Of a DNA stretch of 64,000 bases, positions 18,950 to 28,213 are shown piece after piece. The notes beneath the pieces are model-generated. The model searched no databases and was not told where the DNA came from. It saw nothing but the letters and a program-made list of their open reading frames with translations. The stretch comes from Mycobacterium sp. IS-1496 (lineage in GTDB: Bacteria; Actinomycetota; Actinomycetes; Mycobacteriales; Mycobacteriaceae): assembly GCF_001499995.1 (NCBI RefSeq), contig NZ_LQIU01000001.1, positions 352,422-416,421 of the forward strand, given 5' to 3'. The position numbers and the translations under genes were made by a program. Numbering within the stretch: the first letter of the stretch is position 1; the number at the start of each line of letters is the position of its first letter.

Positions 18950-19915
18950 GTGAGCCAACAGGTCGCAGCCCTCCATCTGGTCCTGGGGGACGAGGAACTG
19001 CTCGTCGAGCGCGCGGTGGCCGCCGTGCTGAGAAATGCGCGCAAGATCGCAGGCACCGACGACGTCCCGGTCGACCGGCTACGCGCCGGTGAGGTGAGCA
19101 CCAGCGAACTCGCCGAACTGCTCAGCCCGTCGCTGTTCTCCGACGAGCGGGTGGTGGTGCTCGAATCGGCCGCCGAGGCCGGCAAGGACGCGGTCGCGCT
19201 GATCGCCACCGCGGCGGCCGACCTGCCGCCGGGTACGATGCTCGTCGTCGTGCACTCGGGTGGGGGACGCGCGAAGGCGCTGGCCGATCAACTCAAGAAG
19301 CTCGGCGCCGAAGTGCATCCGTGCGCCAAGATCGTCAAGGCCGCCGAGCGGGCGGATTTCGTGCGCAAGGAGTTCCGCAGCCACAAGGTCAAGGTCACCG
19401 ACGACACTGTCACCGCGGTGCTCGACGCGGTCGGTTCCGACATCCGCGAACTCGCGGCCGCCTGCTCGCAACTGGTGGCCGACACCGCCGGCGAGGTCAG
19501 CGCGGCCGCGGTGCGCCGGTACCACTCCGGCAAGGCGGAGGTGAAGGGGTTCGACATCGCCGACAAGGCGGTGACCGGCGACGTCGCCGGGGCCGCCGAG
19601 GCGCTGCGATGGGCGATGCTCAGCGGCGAGCCGCAGGTGGTGCTGGCCGATGCGCTGGCCGAGGCGGTGCACACCATCGCCCGGGTCGCGCCTCTGTCGG
19701 GTGATCCCTACCGGCTGGCCGGCGAACTGGGTATGCCGCCGTGGCGGGTTCAGAAGGCGCAGAAGCAGGCGCGGCGCTGGTCGCGGGCGTCGGTGGCGGA
19801 GGCCATGCGGCTGGTCGCAGCACTCAACGCCGACGTCAAGGGCGCAGCGGCCGATGCCGACTACGCCCTGGAGTCAGCGGTGCGCAGAGTCGCCGAACTC
19901 GTGGCCGACCAGTAA
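18950..19915 (+). CDS. holA: DNA polymerase III subunit delta
   Basis: HolA is the delta subunit of the clamp loader that opens the sliding clamp. The 321-residue length and the pattern ([15 protein letters not shown] near the start, [11 protein letters not shown], then the AAA+-like lid and C-terminal collar with [16 protein letters not shown]) are typical of the actinobacterial protein. A GTG at 18950 gives the usual short N-terminus. It follows comEC by 12 bases and converges with rpsT, with 11 bases between stops. It corresponds to Rv2413c. Confidence 0.93.
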   Translation: MSQQVAALHLVLGDEELLVERAVAAVLRNARKIAGTDDVPVDRLRAGEVSTSELAELLSPSLFSDERVVVLESAAEAGKDAVALIATAAADLPPGTMLVVVHSGGGRAKALADQLKKLGAEVHPCAKIVKAAERADFVRKEFRSHKVKVTDDTVTAVLDAVGSDIRELAAACSQLVADTAGEVSAAAVRRYHSGKAEVKGFDIADKAVTGDVAGAAEALRWAMLSGEPQVVLADALAEAVHTIARVAPLSGDPYRLAGELGMPPWRVQKAQKQARRWSRASVAEAMRLVAALNADVKGAAADADYALESAVRRVAELVADQ

Positions 19916-19926
19916 AGCGGAACTGC

Positions 19927-20187
19927 TCAGAGCTTGTTGAGCGCGACCGCGAGCGCCGACTTCTTGTTGGCGGCCTGGTTCTTGTGGATGACGCCCTTGC
20001 TGGCGGCCTTGTCCAGCTTGCGGCTGGTCGCGGCGAGCAGCTCGGCGGCCTTGTCCTTGTCGCCGGCGTCGAGGGCCTCACGGAAGCCGCGCACCGCGGT
20101 GCGCAGCGAGGACTTCACCGACTGGTTGCGCAGACGCCGCTTCTCGTTGGTACGGATGCGCTTTTCCTGCGACTTGATGTTGGCCAC
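19927..20187 (-). CDS. rpsT: 30S ribosomal protein bS20
   Basis: S20 is a primary 16S rRNA-binding protein of the 30S subunit. The 86-residue lysine/arginine-rich protein starts [17 protein letters not shown] and ends [20 protein letters not shown], as expected. The GTG at 20187 is the start because it gives the family N-terminus and is preceded by AAGGAC. An ATG 20 codons upstream would add sequence unlike S20. The 160 bases between it and the divergent ATP-grasp gene hold its promoter region, but I did not resolve hexamers. Confidence 0.97.
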   Translation of the reverse strand: MANIKSQEKRIRTNEKRRLRNQSVKSSLRTAVRGFREALDAGDKDKAAELLAATSRKLDKAASKGVIHKNQAANKKSALAVALNKL

Positions 20188-20347
20188 GTAGAGCAGTCCT
20201 TTTCGAATATCGGGTGGATGATGCAAAGTCTCCGGCCGCGCCGACACGGCGGGCAGCGGTTGTCCAGGTTACCAGCGAGGCACTGAATCGACCAAAGTGA
20301 GCCCCGCTAACCTGCTTGAACGCCCGGTGTGGGGCAAAGTGTCATGC

Positions 20348-21997
20348 GTGAGCCTGCGCACCCTGCCGACCGAGTCCAGCCGATCCTCCCGCACCAACGG
20401 AGCGCGGACCAAACGGCACGACGGAATCTTCGCCGGCTACAACAGCGTCGGTGGCTACGACCGGGCCTTCGACGAGATGTTCGACGCCCAGGGCAACGTG
20501 CGCGGCCCCTACAAGGGGATCTTCGCCGAACTCGCCCCCGCCGACGCCTCCGACCTGCAGGCCCGCGCGGACGCCCTCGACCGGGCGTTCATCAATCAGG
20601 GCATCACCTTCTCGCTGTCCGGTCAGGAGCGGCCGCTGCCGCTGGACCTGGTGCCGCGGGTGATCTCCGCCGGCGAGTGGACCCGGCTCGAACGCGGCAT
20701 CACCCAGCGCGTGCGGGCGCTCGAGGCCTATCTCGACGACATCTACGGCGAGCAGCACATCCTGCGCGACGGCGTCATCCCGCGCCGGCTCGTCACGTCC
20801 TGTGAGCACTTCCACCGCGAGGCCGCAGGCATCAACCCGCCCAACGGGGTGCGCATCCACGTGGCGGGCATCGACTTGATCCGCGACGACCAGGGCAACT
20901 TCCGCGTGCTCGAGGACAACCTGCGGTCGCCGTCCGGGGTGTCGTACGTGATGGAGAACCGCCGCACCATGGCGCGGGTGTTCCCCAACCTGTTCGCCAC
21001 CCACCGGGTGCGCGCCGTCGGCGACTACGCCTCGCATCTGCTGCGCGCGCTGCGCAACGCGGCCGCCTCCAACGAGGCGGACCCGACGGTCGTGGTGCTG
21101 ACACCGGGGGTCTACAACTCGGCGTACTTCGAGCACTCGCTGCTCGCGCGGCAGATGGGTGTGGAACTCGTCGAGGGCCGCGACCTGTTCTGCCGCGACA
21201 ACACCGTCTACATGCGCACCACCGCGGGTGAGCGCCGGGTCGACGTCATCTACCGGCGCATCGACGACGCGTTCCTCGACCCGATGCAGTTCCGTCCCGA
21301 CTCGGTGCTCGGCGTGGCCGGGCTGCTCAACGCCGCGCGGGCCGGCAACGTCGTCATCTCCAGCGCCGTGGGCAACGGGGTCGGAGACGACAAGCTCGTC
21401 TACACCTACGTGCCGACGATCATCGAGTACTACCTCGGCGAGAAGCCCCTGCTGGCCAACGTCGACACCTACCGGTGCTGGCTCGACGAGGAACGCGAGG
21501 AGGTGCTCGACCGGGTCACCGAACTGGTGATCAAGCCGGTCGAGGGCTCCGGCGGGTACGGCATCGTGTTCGGCCCGGACGCGTCGGAGAAAGAGCTCAA
21601 CACCATCTGCAAGAAGATCCGCAACGACCCCCGTGGGTGGATCGCCCAGCCGGTGATGCAGCTGTCCACCGTGCCGACCCAGATCGGCGGCAAGCTGGCG
21701 CCCCGCCACGTCGACCTGCGACCGTTCGCGGTCAACGACGGCAACGACGTGTGGGTGCTGCCCGGCGGGCTCACCCGCGTCGCGCTGCCGGAGGGCTCGC
21801 TGGTGGTCAACTCCAGTCAGGGCGGCGGGTCGAAGGACACCTGGGTGCTGGCGTCGCGCACCTCGGCCGCCGACCGGGAACTGGCCGCCGCGGAGGTGGT
21901 GCGGGCGCTGCCGAAGGCGGCCAAGGCCACCAAGGTCGACAAGAACGCGGACGGGCAGTCCGCAGAACAGCTGCAGCAGCAGCAACAGCAGCAGTAG
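20348..21997 (+). CDS. Circularly permuted ATP-grasp protein (DUF404/DUF407 type)
   Basis: This 549-residue protein belongs to the circularly permuted ATP-grasp family, predicted peptide or amide ligases. The pattern GGYDRAFDEMFD, then VAGIDLIRDDQGNF, LEDNLRSPSGVSYVMENR and VIKPVEGSGGYGIV near the C-terminal side is typical. The C-terminus ends in a run of seven glutamines coded by CAG/CAA. A GTG at 20348 gives the SLRTLPTESSRSSR N-terminus; no convincing ribosome site is seen. It heads a conserved trio with an alpha-E protein and a transglutaminase. It matches Rv2411c. Confidence 0.9.
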   Translation: MSLRTLPTESSRSSRTNGARTKRHDGIFAGYNSVGGYDRAFDEMFDAQGNVRGPYKGIFAELAPADASDLQARADALDRAFINQGITFSLSGQERPLPLDLVPRVISAGEWTRLERGITQRVRALEAYLDDIYGEQHILRDGVIPRRLVTSCEHFHREAAGINPPNGVRIHVAGIDLIRDDQGNFRVLEDNLRSPSGVSYVMENRRTMARVFPNLFATHRVRAVGDYASHLLRALRNAAASNEADPTVVVLTPGVYNSAYFEHSLLARQMGVELVEGRDLFCRDNTVYMRTTAGERRVDVIYRRIDDAFLDPMQFRPDSVLGVAGLLNAARAGNVVISSAVGNGVGDDKLVYTYVPTIIEYYLGEKPLLANVDTYRCWLDEEREEVLDRVTELVIKPVEGSGGYGIVFGPDASEKELNTICKKIRNDPRGWIAQPVMQLSTVPTQIGGKLAPRHVDLRPFAVNDGNDVWVLPGGLTRVALPEGSLVVNSSQGGGSKDTWVLASRTSAADRELAAAEVVRALPKAAKATKVDKNADGQSAEQLQQQQQQQ

Positions 21998-22011
21998 GGG
22001 GTTGTCGGAAC

Positions 22012-22986
22012 ATGCTGGCACGCAACGCCGAATCGCTGTACTGGATCGGTCGCTACGTCGAGCGCGCGGACGACACCGCCCGGATCCTCGACGTGACCGT
22101 CCATCAACTCCTCGAGGACTCCAGCGTCGACCCTGACCGGGTGGCACGCACGCTGCTGCGGGTGCTCGGTATGGAGGCGCCCGATCACCCCCTCGACGTG
22201 TGGTCGCTGACTGACCTCGTGGCATTCAACCGGGACACCGCGGACGGTACGTCGATCGTCGACTCCATTTCCGCGGCGCGCGAAAACGCCCGCGGCGCAC
22301 GCGAAGTCACCTCCACCGAAATCTGGGAGTGTCTCAACACCACCTACAACGCCCTGGCCGAACGCGAACGCGCCGCCAAACGCCTCGGCCCGCACGAGTT
22401 CCTGTCCTACGTCGAGGGCCGCGCCGCGATGTTCGCCGGTCTGGCCGACTCCACGCTCAGTCGTGACGACGGTTACCGCTTCATGGTGCTCGGCCGCGCG
22501 ATCGAACGGGTCGACATGATGGTGCGGCTGCTGCTCTCCCGCGTCGGCGACAGCGGATCGTCACCCGCGTGGGTCACGCTGCTGCGGTCGGCCGGCGCGC
22601 ACGACACCTACCTGCGCACCTACCGGGGTGTGCTCGACGCCGGCCGCGTCGTGGAGTTCATGATGCTCGACCGCCTGTTCCCGCGGTCGATCTTCTACTC
22701 GCTGCGCCTCGCCGAGCACAATCTCGACGAACTGCTCAACCGGCCGCACAACCGGTTGGGCGCCACCGCCGAAGCGCAACGTCTGCTGGGGCGTGCGCGC
22801 AGCGAACTGGAGTTCATGCATCCCGGTGTCCTGCTCGAATCGCTCGAGCAACGGCTGGCCGGGTTGCAGAGGACCTGCAGCGAGGTCGGAGAAGCTTTGG
22901 CGCTGCAGTACTTTCACGTCGCGCCGTGGGTCGCTTGGACCGATGCCGGCCGCAACACGCTGGTCATCGAAGAAGGGGAGGTCTGA
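22012..22986 (+). CDS. Alpha-E domain-containing protein
   Basis: The 324-residue, largely helical protein begins MLARNAESLYWIGRYVERAD, the signature of the alpha-E (DUF403) family, and continues with GRAIERVDMMVRLLLSRV and the C-terminal RTYRGVLDAGRVVEFMMLDR segment. Its biochemical role is unknown, but the family is almost always encoded beside circularly permuted ATP-grasp and transglutaminase-like proteins, as here. The genes are 14 and 2 bases from their neighbours. Confidence 0.9.
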   Translation: MLARNAESLYWIGRYVERADDTARILDVTVHQLLEDSSVDPDRVARTLLRVLGMEAPDHPLDVWSLTDLVAFNRDTADGTSIVDSISAARENARGAREVTSTEIWECLNTTYNALAERERAAKRLGPHEFLSYVEGRAAMFAGLADSTLSRDDGYRFMVLGRAIERVDMMVRLLLSRVGDSGSSPAWVTLLRSAGAHDTYLRTYRGVLDAGRVVEFMMLDRLFPRSIFYSLRLAEHNLDELLNRPHNRLGATAEAQRLLGRARSELEFMHPGVLLESLEQRLAGLQRTCSEVGEALALQYFHVAPWVAWTDAGRNTLVIEEGEV

Positions 22987-22988
22987 AC

Positions 22989-23828
22989 ATGTGGCGGATG
23001 CGGGTGGTGCACGCGACGGGCTACGCCTACAAGTCGCCGGTCACCGCGTCGTTCAACGAGGCCCGCCTGACGCCGCGTTCGGACACCCGGCAGAACGTCA
23101 TCCTCAACCGGATCGAGACCGCGCCGGCCACCCGCCAGTACCGCTACGTCGACTACTGGGGCACCGCGGTGACCGCGTTCGACCTGCACGCGCCACACAC
23201 CGAACTCGAGGTGACGGCCTCCTCCGTCGTCGAAACCGATGTCGGCGACCACCCCGCGGAAACCGTGACGTGGGACGACCTGCGGTCCGAGGCGGTCATC
23301 GACCGGTTCGACGAGGTGCTCACCGCGTCGCACTACACCCCGGACAGCAAGCGCATCGCCCGGGTGGGCCAGCGCATCGCGAAGTATCACGACCCGTACG
23401 AGGCGGTGACCGCCGCCGCGAACTGGGTGCACACCGAACTCGACTACGTGCCGGGGACCACCGGGGTGCACTCGTCGGGCCTCGACGCGCTGCGGGAGGG
23501 CAAGGGAGTGTGCCAGGACTTCGCGCACCTGTCGCTGATCCTGTTGCGCAGCATGGGCATACCCGCGCGCTACGTATCGGGCTACCTGCATCCGAAGAAG
23601 GACGCCGCCGTGGGTGACACTGTCGACGGCCAGAGCCACGCGTGGGTGCAGGCATGGACCGGCGGCTGGTGGCACTACGACCCCACCAACGACACCGACA
23701 TCAACGAGCAGTACATCAGCGTGGGCGTCGGACGTGACTACGCCGACGTCTCACCGCTCAAGGGCATCTACTCGGGGGAGGGGTCCACCGACCTCGACGT
23801 GGTCGTGGAGATCACCCGCCTGGCTTGA
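22989..23828 (+). CDS. Transglutaminase-like cysteine protease-fold protein
   Basis: The 279-residue protein has a bacterial transglutaminase N-terminal beta domain and a catalytic core with Cys175 in [10 protein letters not shown], His217 in QSHAWVQAW and Asp231 in YDPTND. Such proteins hydrolyse or form amide bonds. No signal peptide is visible, so it is probably cytoplasmic. With the ATP-grasp and alpha-E proteins it forms a likely peptide synthesis/hydrolysis module. Its last 17 bases overlap the convergent metallo-beta-lactamase gene. Confidence 0.92.
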   Translation: MWRMRVVHATGYAYKSPVTASFNEARLTPRSDTRQNVILNRIETAPATRQYRYVDYWGTAVTAFDLHAPHTELEVTASSVVETDVGDHPAETVTWDDLRSEAVIDRFDEVLTASHYTPDSKRIARVGQRIAKYHDPYEAVTAAANWVHTELDYVPGTTGVHSSGLDALREGKGVCQDFAHLSLILLRSMGIPARYVSGYLHPKKDAAVGDTVDGQSHAWVQAWTGGWWHYDPTNDTDINEQYISVGVGRDYADVSPLKGIYSGEGSTDLDVVVEITRLA

Positions 23829-24669
23829 CGCAGACCCCCGGGTGCACCTCGACGCGGTGCAGGTCGTCGCCGAGTTCGATCTGACGGGGGAACACCGTGG
23901 CCGCCCGCGCCCGCCAGTCGTCCTCCTGTCCGGGGGCGATCGGGGGCAGGTAGTGGGTGAGCACCAGGATCCCGACGCCGGCGCGTTCCGCGGTCGCGGC
24001 GGCCTCCTCGACCGAGGAGTGGTAGTCGCAGACCTCGCGCACCCGCTGCTGAGGTGCCCGTTCGACCAGATCCTTGCGAATCACGGTGTGCACCAAGGCG
24101 CCTGCGCCCGCCGCCAGCTCGTCGAGCGTCGCGCACGGTACGGTGTCGCCGGCCAGCACCACCGAGGCGTCGGCATGTTCGACGCGGAACCCGACCGTGG
24201 GGGCGACGGGGCGGTGATCGGTGGGCGCGACGCGGACGGTGACGCCGTCGTGGTCCCACACCACGCCCTCGGTGACCTCCCGCACCTCGACCTGTGGCGG
24301 TGCGGTCAGGTCGGGGTGGTGGGCGATGCGGTAGCCGATGTCGTGGCCGAACGCCTCGAGCATCGTCGTCACCGTCCGGGCGGTGCCGGGTGGGCCGATG
24401 ATCTGCAGCGGCACCTGCTCGGTGAACGTGGTCACCCACCGGGTGATCAGCAGGTCGCCGAGATCGGCGATGTGGTCGCTGTGCAGGTGGGTCAGCAGCA
24501 GAGCGGACAATTCGTTGGCGGCGGTCGCCGCGGCGGCCATTCGGAGCTGGACGCCGCGACCGCAGTCGACGAGGAAGGTGTGGCCGCCCGCGCGCACCAG
24601 TGTCGACGGGCCGGCCCGCCGCGCGTCGGGGATGGGACTTCCGGTTCCGAGCAGGGTGACCTCGATCAT
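23812..24669 (-). CDS. Metallo-beta-lactamase-fold hydrolase, ribonuclease Z-like
   Basis: The 285-residue protein starts [20 protein letters not shown], with the TGSP loop typical of RNase Z and relatives, and has the metal motif [11 protein letters not shown], later AGDTVPC and the final LTHYLPP His. RNase Z matures tRNA 3' ends, but relatives such as arylsulfatase-type or other phosphodiesterases share these motifs and the exosite arm of true tRNase Z is not evident. The function is therefore given only at family level. It matches Rv2407 by position. Confidence 0.85.
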   Translation of the reverse strand: MIEVTLLGTGSPIPDARRAGPSTLVRAGGHTFLVDCGRGVQLRMAAAATAANELSALLLTHLHSDHIADLGDLLITRWVTTFTEQVPLQIIGPPGTARTVTTMLEAFGHDIGYRIAHHPDLTAPPQVEVREVTEGVVWDHDGVTVRVAPTDHRPVAPTVGFRVEHADASVVLAGDTVPCATLDELAAGAGALVHTVIRKDLVERAPQQRVREVCDYHSSVEEAAATAERAGVGILVLTHYLPPIAPGQEDDWRARAATVFPRQIELGDDLHRVEVHPGVCVKPGG

Positions 24670-24747
24670 GGCCTCATGGGTACTCCGCCCCGCGGTGGGC
24701 GTCAGGCGATTGGCTATTCCGATCGCGGCGAATACGGCCTAACCTGA

Positions 24748-24763
24748 TGTGAGCCGTATCACA
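24748..24763. promoter_or_regulatory. CRP/cAMP-receptor-type operator
   Basis: The sequence TGTGAGCCGTATCACA is a perfect TGTGA-N6-TCACA palindrome, the consensus known for mycobacterial Crp. It ends 16 bases before the CBS-protein start. A TAACCT hexamer at 24740-24745 could be the -10 element; if so the site would overlap the transcription start and act negatively. Confidence 0.7.
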
Positions 24764-24779
24764 CGAGGCGGAGGCGGCG

Positions 24780-25208
24780 ATGCGAATAGCGGATGTGCTG
24801 CGCAGCAAGGGCTCGGCGGTGGCGACCATCACCGAGACCACCACGGTGACCGGGCTTCTGGCCGAACTCGCCACCCACAACATCGGCGCGATGGTCGTCG
24901 TCGGACCCGACGGCGTCCTCGGCATGGTCTCCGAACGCGATGTGGTGCGCCGGCTGCACGAACGCGGTGCGGACCTGCTGCGCCAACCGGTCTCGGAGAT
25001 CATGACGAACGTCGTGGTGACGTGTACGCCCGACGACGCCGTCGACGACCTGTCGGCGCTGATGACCAACAACCGGGTCCGTCACGTGCCGGTGCTCGAC
25101 CACGGCCGGCTGGCCGGGATCGTGAGCATCGGCGACGTGGTCAAGACGCGGATGGAGCAGCTGCAGACCGAACAGGAGCAGTTGCACGCCTACATCACCG
25201 GGGGGTGA
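24780..25208 (+). CDS. CBS-domain pair protein
   Basis: The 142-residue protein consists of two CBS domains, which bind adenine nucleotides and sense energy state. MVVVGPDGVLGMVSERDVVR closes the first and RHVPVLDHGRLAGIVSIGDVV the second. No enzymatic domain is attached. A GGCGGAGG-like ribosome site precedes the ATG, and a perfect CRP site lies just upstream. It is the positional homologue of Rv2406c and converges with the monooxygenase gene one base apart. Confidence 0.9.
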   Translation: MRIADVLRSKGSAVATITETTTVTGLLAELATHNIGAMVVVGPDGVLGMVSERDVVRRLHERGADLLRQPVSEIMTNVVVTCTPDDAVDDLSALMTNNRVRHVPVLDHGRLAGIVSIGDVVKTRMEQLQTEQEQLHAYITGG

Positions 25209-25209
25209 G

Positions 25210-26619
25210 TCACCGCCCGGCTGCGACCGGTTCGTCGACGGGGTCGAGCAGGGTGTTGCCGGCGAACGCCCCGCGGTAGGCCGCGGCGGGGTGGTTGTCG
25301 GGCAGCCGGTCGCCGCGTCCAAACAGCTTGTGGCGCAGCGTCCCTGACTTGTCGGTGGCGATGAGCCCTCGCTCCCGCAGCGTCGGGAAGAGCCGGTCGG
25401 CGACGTCGGTGAACGTGCCGGGCACCGTGGCGTGGTAGACGTTGATGCCGTCGACGCCGGCCTCGCGCCACTCCTCGAGCTGGTCGGCGATCTCCTCGGC
25501 GGTGCCGACGACGCGGTTCGCACCCTCCAGCACCCAGGCCAGGTCGCGGATCGTGGGCTCGGCGTGCCCGGACGCCTCGGCCGCCCACCGGGCGAAGCCC
25601 TGTACGCCTGTGAACTCGCCCAGTTCGCTCAGAGGTGTGTCCAGCGGAAACCGGCCGGCGTCCACCCCGGCGTCGCCGAGCGCGTGCAGGGCGACGCCTT
25701 CGAGGTCGAGGTACCGCTTGATCTCGTCGCTGCGACGGACCGCCTCGCGGTGGGTGTCCCCGATGACGAACGACAGGCCCTGCGCGAAGGTGATGTCACC
25801 GGGATCGCGGCCGTGCTCGGCGGCCAGCGCCCTGGTTTCAGACGTCAACGCGTGCGCTGCAGCGGGATTCGGGCTGCTGATGTAGACGCCCTCGGCGTTG
25901 CGGGCCGAGAACAGCTGCCCGGCCGGGGAGGCGCCGGCCTGGAACAGCACCGGTGTGCGTTGCGGTGACGGCGAGGTGAAGTGCGGCCCCTCGACCCGGT
26001 AGCGCGGACCGACGTGATTGATGCGGTGGATCTTGGCGGGGTCGGAGTGCACACCGGTGACCTTGTCCTGGACCAGCGCGTCCTCGTCCCACGAGCCCTC
26101 CCACAGCTTGTACACGACGTCGAGGTACTCGTACGCCCAGTCGTAGCGTTCGTCGTGGGCCAGTGTGCCCTCGTGGCCGAAGCTGCGGAACATGTTCTGG
26201 TTGAAGCTGGTGACGACGTTCCAGCCGAGCCGGCCGTCGGTGTAGTGGTCCAGCGAGGACATCCGCCGCGCGAAGTTGAACGGATGGTCCTGCACGATCG
26301 AGCTGGTGAACACGATGCCCAGCGTGTCGGTCACCGTGGCCAGCGCCGAGGCGAGCACCGACGGATCGTTGACCGGGACCTGGATTCCCCCTTCGACGGC
26401 TTTGCGCCAGTTGCCGTTCCACGGCGCCCGCAGACCGAACACGTCGGCGAAGAACAGCAGATCGTAACCGGCCTTCTCGACGGTGGTGGCCAGCTCGGTC
26501 CAGTGCCGCAGCGAGTTGAAGCGGTGATTGCGCGCGTCCGGCGCCCGCCACAACCCGTGCAGCACATGGGATGCGGTGTTCATCACGAACGCCGAGAAGT
26601 ACAGCGGCCGTTTCGTCAC
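25210..26619 (-). CDS. Flavin-dependent monooxygenase of the NtaA/SnaA/DszA/DmoA family
   Basis: This 469-residue protein is a bacterial-luciferase-like, FMNH2-dependent monooxygenase of the long NtaA/SnaA/DszA/DmoA subgroup. RPLYFSAFVMNTASHVLHGLW opens the barrel in the manner of this subgroup, followed by GLRAPWNGNWRKAV, GRLGWNVVTSFNQNMFR and PVLFQAGASPAGQLFSARN. Known members oxidise nitrilotriacetate, dimethyl sulfide or dibenzothiophene sulfone. It overlaps the MetQ-like gene by four bases and so belongs to the importer operon, making an imported organosulfur compound the likeliest substrate. No flavin reductase partner is seen in the window. Confidence 0.88.
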   Translation of the reverse strand: MTKRPLYFSAFVMNTASHVLHGLWRAPDARNHRFNSLRHWTELATTVEKAGYDLLFFADVFGLRAPWNGNWRKAVEGGIQVPVNDPSVLASALATVTDTLGIVFTSSIVQDHPFNFARRMSSLDHYTDGRLGWNVVTSFNQNMFRSFGHEGTLAHDERYDWAYEYLDVVYKLWEGSWDEDALVQDKVTGVHSDPAKIHRINHVGPRYRVEGPHFTSPSPQRTPVLFQAGASPAGQLFSARNAEGVYISSPNPAAAHALTSETRALAAEHGRDPGDITFAQGLSFVIGDTHREAVRRSDEIKRYLDLEGVALHALGDAGVDAGRFPLDTPLSELGEFTGVQGFARWAAEASGHAEPTIRDLAWVLEGANRVVGTAEEIADQLEEWREAGVDGINVYHATVPGTFTDVADRLFPTLRERGLIATDKSGTLRHKLFGRGDRLPDNHPAAAYRGAFAGNTLLDPVDEPVAAGR

Positions 26620-27518
26620 GAGATCGGGCCCAGCGTGTCGCGGATCAGCTTGTTGTCGGTGGTCTCCAGGAACTCGGCGATCCTGGGATCCTTGAACGTG
26701 GCGATCAGCTTCTGCACGTTCGGGTCGTCGAGGTGCTTGTCGCTCACCACCAGACCGCCTTCGCTGCCCTGCGGTGCGGGGTGGCGGGCCAGGATCTGGT
26801 CCTCGGTCAGGCCGGCGGCGTACACGTCGGAGATGTGCACGACGACGGCGTCGACATCGGCGAGGCTGCGCGCCAACTGGCCGATCGGCACCTGGACGAA
26901 CCGGTAGTTCTTGGGGTTCGACTCGATGTCGCCGAGCTGCGGCAGACCGGCGACGGTGTCCTTACCCGGCTTGAGGGTGATCTGGCCGGCCTCGGCGAGG
27001 TCGAGCAGCGCGATGGCCTGTCCGGCAGGGTCGTCACGCAACGCGATCCTCGCCCCGTCCGGCAGTTCGGTCCAGCTCCGGTACCTGTCCGAGTAGGTCG
27101 CCTGATCCCACGTGAACGTCGGTGCGGCCAGGGTGAGTTCGAAACCGTTCGCGGCGATCGCGTCGTTGAGGAACGGCTGGTGTTCGAAGAAGTTACCGGC
27201 CACGTTGCCGGCGTCGACGGCCCGGTTGATCTCGATGAGGTTGTCGATCTGCACCGGTTCGATCGTGATGCCGTGGGACGGCGCGATGTTCTCGGCGATG
27301 TAGCCGAGCAGGTTCTCCGCGGCGATGTCGGTGCTCCACGTCGCGACCTTGAGATCGGGCCCGAACGGCTTGTCCTGGTTGGACACGTTGGCGTAGACGA
27401 TGCCGCCGGTGACGGCGAGCACGGCGACGACGGCGCCGGCGACCCACGGCCACCGTTTGCGTTTCTTGAATTGGAGGTCGACGCCTGGTCCGGCCGGCGA
27501 ATTGGTCTGACTGGTCAT
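26616..27518 (-). CDS. MetQ/NlpA-type substrate-binding protein of an ABC importer
   Basis: The 300-residue protein has the NlpA fold: KVATWSTDIAAENLL, ITIEPVQIDNLIEINRAVD, FFEHQPFLNDAIAANG and the C-terminal KLIATFKDPRIAEFLETT. MetQ proteins deliver methionine or related compounds to MetNI. Instead of a lipobox cysteine it has a basic KKRKRWPW segment and an uncleaved-looking membrane helix (about residues 23-43), so it is probably a membrane-anchored binding protein. It sits between the monooxygenase gene (overlap) and metI (11 bases). The true ligand may be a sulfur compound other than methionine. Confidence 0.88.
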   Translation of the reverse strand: MTSQTNSPAGPGVDLQFKKRKRWPWVAGAVVAVLAVTGGIVYANVSNQDKPFGPDLKVATWSTDIAAENLLGYIAENIAPSHGITIEPVQIDNLIEINRAVDAGNVAGNFFEHQPFLNDAIAANGFELTLAAPTFTWDQATYSDRYRSWTELPDGARIALRDDPAGQAIALLDLAEAGQITLKPGKDTVAGLPQLGDIESNPKNYRFVQVPIGQLARSLADVDAVVVHISDVYAAGLTEDQILARHPAPQGSEGGLVVSDKHLDDPNVQKLIATFKDPRIAEFLETTDNKLIRDTLGPIS

Positions 27519-27529
27519 GGGTGTTCCTT

Positions 27530-28213
27530 TCAGCGGGTGAGGGCCTTGACGACGCGGTCACCGGTGAACTGCACGATCTGGACCGTGATGATCAGCGAGA
27601 CGGCGGTGGCGATCATGATGTTGTCGTCGAATCGGTTGTAGCCGTACGTGATTGCGAGGTTTCCCACGCCGCCCGCCCCGATCGACCCGGCGATCGCCGA
27701 GTACTCGATCATGGCGATCGTGTTGACGGTCAGCGCACCGGCGAGCCCGGGCAAAGCCTCCGAGAGCTGCACCGTCCTGATGACCTGCAGCGTCGATCCG
27801 CCGGAGACCAGACCCATGTCGGCGACGTCGGAGCGGACCTCGCGCAGCGCGTTCTGTACGAGGCGGGCGAAGAACGGCACCCCGGCCACCGTCATCGGCA
27901 CGATCGCCGCCTGGATGCCGATCGTGGTGCCGACGATGAACCGGGTGACGGGGATGATCGCGGCCATGAGGATGAGGAACGGCAGCGACCGCCCGATGTT
28001 GACGACGGTGTTGAGCACCGCGAACACCCGCGGGTTCGGATAGAGCCCGAGTTCGGAGGTGTTGTGCAGGGTGATGCCGACCGGGACGCCGATCGTCACC
28101 ACGAGCGCCATCGTGATGCCGACCATGAGCCACGTCTCGCCGTAGGCGGGCAACAGCAGGTCGGGCACGTTCACCCACGGGGTGTTGAAGTCCTCGGCTG
28201 CAAGGTATGTCAT
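27530..28213 (-). CDS. MetI-type ABC importer permease
   Basis: The 227-residue protein has five to six membrane helices and the permease EAA-type loop [25 protein letters not shown]. The segment [21 protein letters not shown] and [19 protein letters not shown] are strongly MetI-like. The ATG at 28213 overlaps the metN-like stop by four bases. It forms the membrane channel for the MetQ-like and MetN-like proteins on either side. Confidence 0.92.
   Translation of the reverse strand: MTYLAAEDFNTPWVNVPDLLLPAYGETWLMVGITMALVVTIGVPVGITLHNTSELGLYPNPRVFAVLNTVVNIGRSLPFLILMAAIIPVTRFIVGTTIGIQAAIVPMTVAGVPFFARLVQNALREVRSDVADMGLVSGGSTLQVIRTVQLSEALPGLAGALTVNTIAMIEYSAIAGSIGAGGVGNLAITYGYNRFDDNIMIATAVSLIITVQIVQFTGDRVVKALTR

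Noticed and set aside
17149..19092. 647-codon plus-strand frame through comEA/comEC
   Set aside because: It is out of frame with both conserved proteins and is Gly/Arg-rich.
20342..22225. 627-codon minus-strand frame opposite the ATP-grasp gene
   Set aside because: Shadow frame; the plus-strand product is a conserved family.
24670..24779. IdeR-like half site near CCTAACCTGATG
   Set aside because: Only one half matches the consensus, while the overlapping sequence is a perfect CRP site.
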